A stretch of DNA of 7,565 bases from the NCBI GenBank assembly GCA_030655675.1, contig JAUSPM010000168.1, forward strand, positions 1 through 7,565, given 5' to 3'. This document shows, one piece after another, positions 5,411 through 7,565 of this stretch. Positions within the stretch are counted from its first letter, which is position 1. Each line of letters starts with the position of its first letter. Under the pieces are notes generated by a model. The model worked only from the letters and a program-made list of their open reading frames with translations, ran no database searches and was not told the DNA's origin. The position numbers and the translations under genes are program-made. This DNA comes from Methanosarcinaceae archaeon. GTDB lineage: Archaea > Halobacteriota > Methanosarcinia > Methanosarcinales > Methanosarcinaceae.

Positions 5411-6601
5411 TTAACGACGAGGAGACAGCGTAGACTTCTCACACTCATCTAGGGTATACCTGCATTTTTGTGGTAAAAACATATCCGTGAATGTGCTTTC
5501 GAAATACCTGTCAGTCATCCCGGCAATGTAATCCCTGACGATCTCGGGTTCAGAATAATTTTTATCATAGCCTGTATTTTTGTAATATTTGACATGATGC
5601 TTGAAAATATTGGACTCGACGTTTTGTTTCTCCATATCGTCCAAAAACCGTTCAAACATAAACTCAAACATCCGCTTGATCTTTTCTGATTGTGTCTTTA
5701 CTCTGGGATTTTCATAGATGCTATTTAGATTGAAATCCCTCAAAACCTTCAAGGCTTCCCAAACCTCACGGCTGAATGAGATACAATCCTGACCGTAACT
5801 ATTCTCGATAACATCAATTACAAGCGTGTTTATGATCTCTCGATTATTATTTCCAAGAACCTCAGTACATATCGCAGGAACCTGGTCACGTGTGATCAAT
5901 CCTACTGAAATTGCATCCTCGATATCCCGTCCTATAAAACTGATAACATCTGCAATCCGGACAAGACACCCTTCCAAGGTCATAGGTCTCAATTCAGTGT
6001 TATTGTATGCCTTGTCTTTAATTTCTCGGTCAAATACATTCCAAGATTTGTTTCTATTTGGTACCAAAGACCTGTCATAACTTTCACCATCGTGGCACAG
6101 GATCCCGTCCAGTGTCTGGAGTGTCAGATTGAGTTCGTCAATTTTTCCAAGAAACTGCACGCTCTGCACATTATGATGAAAAGCGCCAATATCGTGCTTT
6201 TTACAAATCTCCGAAAGGTATGATTCACCTTCATGACCATACGGCGCATGACCAACATCGTGTCCCAATGCTATGGCCTCAATAAGATCTTCATTCAATC
6301 CCAGCACCCTGCCAATATGCCTTCCAATCTTTGAAACTAATTGAACATGAAGCACCCTATGGGTGATATGGTCGTTTTTGAACAGGTAAAATACCTGTGT
6401 TTTGTCGATATAACGAGTATATGCCGGAGAATGGATAATGCGATCCGAGTCGTGATTGAATGTTGAACGAATATCTTCTGATTCAGGTTGCCTTCGTATT
6501 CCATCCAAACTTTTTGTTGCAAATTTAGATAGATCCTTCTCTCTACGTCTGTTTTCAAAACGTATATGTTCAAGCAAATTGTTGTCAATTTTCCGTATCA
6601 T
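5411..6601 (-). CDS. dgt: HD-domain deoxyguanosinetriphosphate triphosphohydrolase (dGTPase-like)
   Basis: This 396-residue enzyme of the dGTPase/SAMHD1-like HD family hydrolyses dNTPs to deoxynucleosides and triphosphate, limiting the dNTP pool. The HD metal ligands are visible as H81 in ITHRVLHV, H114-D115 in ALGHDVGHAPYGHEGE and D218 in RIADVISFIGRD. The family's GHxxxGHxGE signature (with H118 and H123), FHHNVQSVQ at about 141-149 and an R-rich N-terminus with the SRYxxKTQVF-type motif (here TRYIDKTQVF, 62-71) are all present. Length fits the family and no disruption is visible. The stop lies 14 bp from the IS630 end, so the IS replaced its downstream region but not its coding sequence. 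GGAG ends only 1 nt before the ATG, too close for a normal Shine-Dalgarno. The gene is divergent from MC1 across about 150 bp. The preferred nucleotide cannot be decided from sequence. Confidence 0.93.
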   Translation of the reverse strand: MIRKIDNNLLEHIRFENRRREKDLSKFATKSLDGIRRQPESEDIRSTFNHDSDRIIHSPAYTRYIDKTQVFYLFKNDHITHRVLHVQLVSKIGRHIGRVLGLNEDLIEAIALGHDVGHAPYGHEGESYLSEICKKHDIGAFHHNVQSVQFLGKIDELNLTLQTLDGILCHDGESYDRSLVPNRNKSWNVFDREIKDKAYNNTELRPMTLEGCLVRIADVISFIGRDIEDAISVGLITRDQVPAICTEVLGNNNREIINTLVIDVIENSYGQDCISFSREVWEALKVLRDFNLNSIYENPRVKTQSEKIKRMFEFMFERFLDDMEKQNVESNIFKHHVKYYKNTGYDKNYSEPEIVRDYIAGMTDRYFESTFTDMFLPQKCRYTLDECEKSTLSPRR

Positions 6602-6693
6602 ACTCCGTATCGATTACTTACAACTGTATTAATCTTTTCTAAATTCGATAAAAAATGAACAAATCGGATGCTACGTCCAGTATATTTAACATA

Positions 6694-6704
6694 CATATAT
6701 ATTT
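6694..6704 (+). promoter_or_regulatory. Candidate TATA box of the MC1 gene
   Basis: The box CATATATATTT lies about 50-60 bp before the ATG at 6753. Transcription would start near 6725, leaving a short leader with GAGGT at 6741-6745. The remaining divergent space (6602-6693) would hold the dgt promoter, perhaps the minus-strand TTTTTTATCG at 6645-6654. Confidence 0.45.
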
Positions 6705-6752
6705 CATGAACTCTAATAACAATAGCACTGTACAGGTTATGAGGTAAATGAT

Positions 6753-7049
6753 ATGTCTGAAACTATATCCGAAACAAAAAACTTTGTGTTAAGAGATGAG
6801 AAGGGAGAAGAACATGGTGTATTCACCGGGAAACAACCAAGACAGGCAGCTCTTAAAGCCGCAAACAAGGGTGAAGGTACAAAATCCAAGCCTGTGACCC
6901 TCAGACTGCGAGAGCGTGGAACCAAGAAGGTTCATGTTTTCGCGGGATGGAAAGAGATCGTTGATGCACCAAAGAATAAGCCTGCCTGGATGGCTGATAA
7001 AGTTAACAAGCCTTTCGTAAAAAAAGTTGGTATCGAAAAACTCGAATAA
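6753..7049 (+). CDS. Chromosomal protein MC1 (archaeal DNA-bending nucleoid protein)
   Basis: This 98-residue basic protein closely matches methanogen chromosomal protein MC1, a monomer that binds and sharply bends DNA and compacts the chromosome in Methanosarcinaceae and some other Euryarchaeota. Family landmarks are NFVLRDEKGEEHGVFTGKQP (10-29), RQAALKAANKG (30-40), LRLRERGTKKVHVF (50-63), GWKEIVDAPKNKPAWM (65-80) and the C-terminus KPFVKKVGIEKLE. Tryptophans 66 and 79 correspond to W61 and W74 of the 93-residue protein, the offset being a slightly longer N-terminus. The GAGGT at 6741-6745 is well spaced for ATG 6753. It appears monocistronic and divergent from dgt. Its presence is the best taxonomic marker in the window. 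Confidence 0.96.
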   Translation: MSETISETKNFVLRDEKGEEHGVFTGKQPRQAALKAANKGEGTKSKPVTLRLRERGTKKVHVFAGWKEIVDAPKNKPAWMADKVNKPFVKKVGIEKLE

Positions 7050-7070
7050 ATTTATAATCTATTTATATGA

Positions 7071-7127
7071 ATGAAGCAGGTGACTCCTTCCTCGCTGCAT
7101 AGCAGCAGGGGGGCAGTTCATCCGTCG
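7071..7127 (-). mobile_element. Solo IS200/IS605-type end with hairpin
   Basis: Read on the minus strand this stretch runs from GATGAACTGCCCC through a hairpin (GCTGC/GCAGC arms 7102-7106 and 7094-7098 around a 3-nt loop, with a C-rich flank pairing partly to GAGGAAGG) to CCTGCTTCAT. This resembles the right end of IS200/IS605/TnpB elements in archaea, with the usual TTCAT...hairpin...CCTGCTTCAT layout. No TnpA or TnpB is present, so it is a remnant or a non-autonomous (PATE-like) copy. It lies 21 bp after the MC1 stop and cuts into a transposase fragment. The assignment rests on remembered end structure only. Confidence 0.45.
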
Positions 7128-7342
7128 GAAATTCCAAGCACTGATTTATCACCGTATAAGACTAAACTTGTCCAATCAAGGTTGATGTTTGTATGCTCGA
7201 AATCATATGTTTGGAATAAACAATCTTGGATGTCAGAGATGATTTCTTCTCTGTTTTTACCTATAATATCGAGTGCTCTGGAAAGTGTTCTTTCTTCAAA
7301 ATCTTTGAGATCGAATATATGGAGGACTTCTTTACGATTAAT
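7118..7342 (-). pseudogene. IS1634-like transposase fragment (degraded)
   Basis: The minus-strand frame reads 74 residues containing DFEERTLSRALDIIGKNRE, then YDFEHTNINLDWTSLVLYGDKSVLG. This strongly recalls the stretch just before and including the first catalytic Asp (LDWTS) of IS1634-family DDE transposases. After VLG the similarity stops (ISDG then a stop at 7118-7120) exactly where the IS200/IS605-type end begins, so most of the catalytic domain is missing. Upstream, an in-frame TGA at 7343-7345 interrupts a possible continuation (MFIIGKASD). It is a dead fragment. The plus-strand frames over 7071-7426 are shadows of it. Confidence 0.65.
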
Positions 7343-7378
7343 TCAGTCACTTGCTTTACCGATGATAAACATATAGTT

Positions 7379-7412
7379 CGAGTAAATCCGAGTATAGCGA
7401 GGATTTTCTCGT
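7379..7412. repeat. Palindromic dispersed repeat, copy B
   Basis: A strong hairpin has arms 7379-7389 and 7401-7411 (10 of 11 positions paired, one T-T mismatch) around an 11-nt loop. It is the same element as 404-437. It lies just upstream of the transposase fragment and is followed by a T5 run (7417-7421). Confidence 0.6.
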
Positions 7413-7463
7413 ACACTTTTTATTAAATATTTAGATAATTCAATTTATTATAGGTGGAACGTG

Positions 7464-7490
7464 CCGCCTGACGGCGGTTGCATTGTTTTT
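7464..7490 (+). terminator. GC hairpin followed by T5
   Basis: CCGCC (7464-7468) and GGCGG (7473-7477) pair perfectly around a TGAC loop, and TTTTT follows at 7486-7490. On the plus strand it has the form of an intrinsic terminator. In this remnant-rich region it could equally be a transposon-end structure. No gene next to it on the plus strand is visible. From here to 7565 no convincing gene is seen. Confidence 0.35.
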
Positions 7491-7565
7491 AGTTTAAGGT
7501 AGAACAATCATATTTACGCAGCCATTCAACTACATCTATACAAATACGAAAATTATATCATATGA

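Noticed and set aside
7071..7426. Two overlapping plus-strand frames (101 and 66 codons)
   Set aside because: They run over an IS605-type end, antisense to the IS1634-like fragment, and across a palindromic repeat. The minus-strand reading is the one with recognisable protein sequence.
7489..7557. Short minus-strand reading CIDVVEWLRKYDCSTLN then stop, ending next to a GC hairpin
   Set aside because: It looks protein-like and could be the 3' tail of a broken gene, but it is only 22 residues, is cut upstream by a TGA at 7558-7560 and reaches the window edge. That is too little to call.

Overview
The window looks like a chromosomal piece of a methanogenic or methane-oxidising archaeon of the Methanosarcinales type (Methanosarcinaceae or an ANME-2-like relative). 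The evidence is a clear MC1 chromosomal protein, the methanogen aspartate-semialdehyde sulfurtransferase pair (DUF39-CBS protein plus NIL-ferredoxin), archaeal TATA-type promoter boxes, and Shine-Dalgarno sites mixed with apparently leaderless starts. The species cannot be named from this sequence alone.

Layout. (1) 2-343, plus strand: the 3' part of an unrecognised small membrane protein cut by the window edge. (2) 445-3157, minus strand: a sulfur-assimilation cluster. The order of transcription is the DUF39-CBS sulfurtransferase (1655-3157), the NIL/2x[4Fe-4S] ferredoxin subunit (1266-1652, translationally coupled), then a UPF0280/COG2122 ApbE-like protein (445-1158) behind a hairpin/oligo-T element. 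All three families have been linked to homocysteine synthesis from aspartate semialdehyde and sulfide in Methanosarcina. (3) 3158-3493: a divergent intergenic region with a striking tandem array of 12-bp repeats that grades into 11-bp spaced copies. (4) 3494-4126, plus strand: a class I SAM methyltransferase of unknown substrate. It is flanked by two imperfect 29-bp direct repeats and looks like an accessory insertion. (5) 4319-5396: a complete IS630-family insertion sequence with ~23-bp terminal inverted repeats and TA flanks. Its transposase is split into two overlapping frames at canonical -1 slippery heptamers. (6) 5411-6601, minus strand: a dGTPase-type HD-domain triphosphohydrolase, with the IS 14 bp beyond its stop. 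(7) 6753-7049, plus strand: the MC1 DNA-bending chromatin protein. (8) 7050-7565: a graveyard of mobile DNA. It holds an IS200/IS605-type right-end hairpin, a broken IS1634-like transposase fragment, a palindromic dispersed repeat with a second copy at 404-437, and a GC hairpin followed by T5.

Functionally, the conserved core is sulfur assimilation, nucleotide-pool control and chromatin. The methyltransferase, the IS630 element and the remnants on the right are later additions. No CRISPR, tRNA or rRNA was seen. The least explained signals are the 11/12-bp repeat array upstream of the sulfurtransferase operon, the duplicated sequence bracketing the methyltransferase, and the pair of palindromic elements about 7 kb apart.
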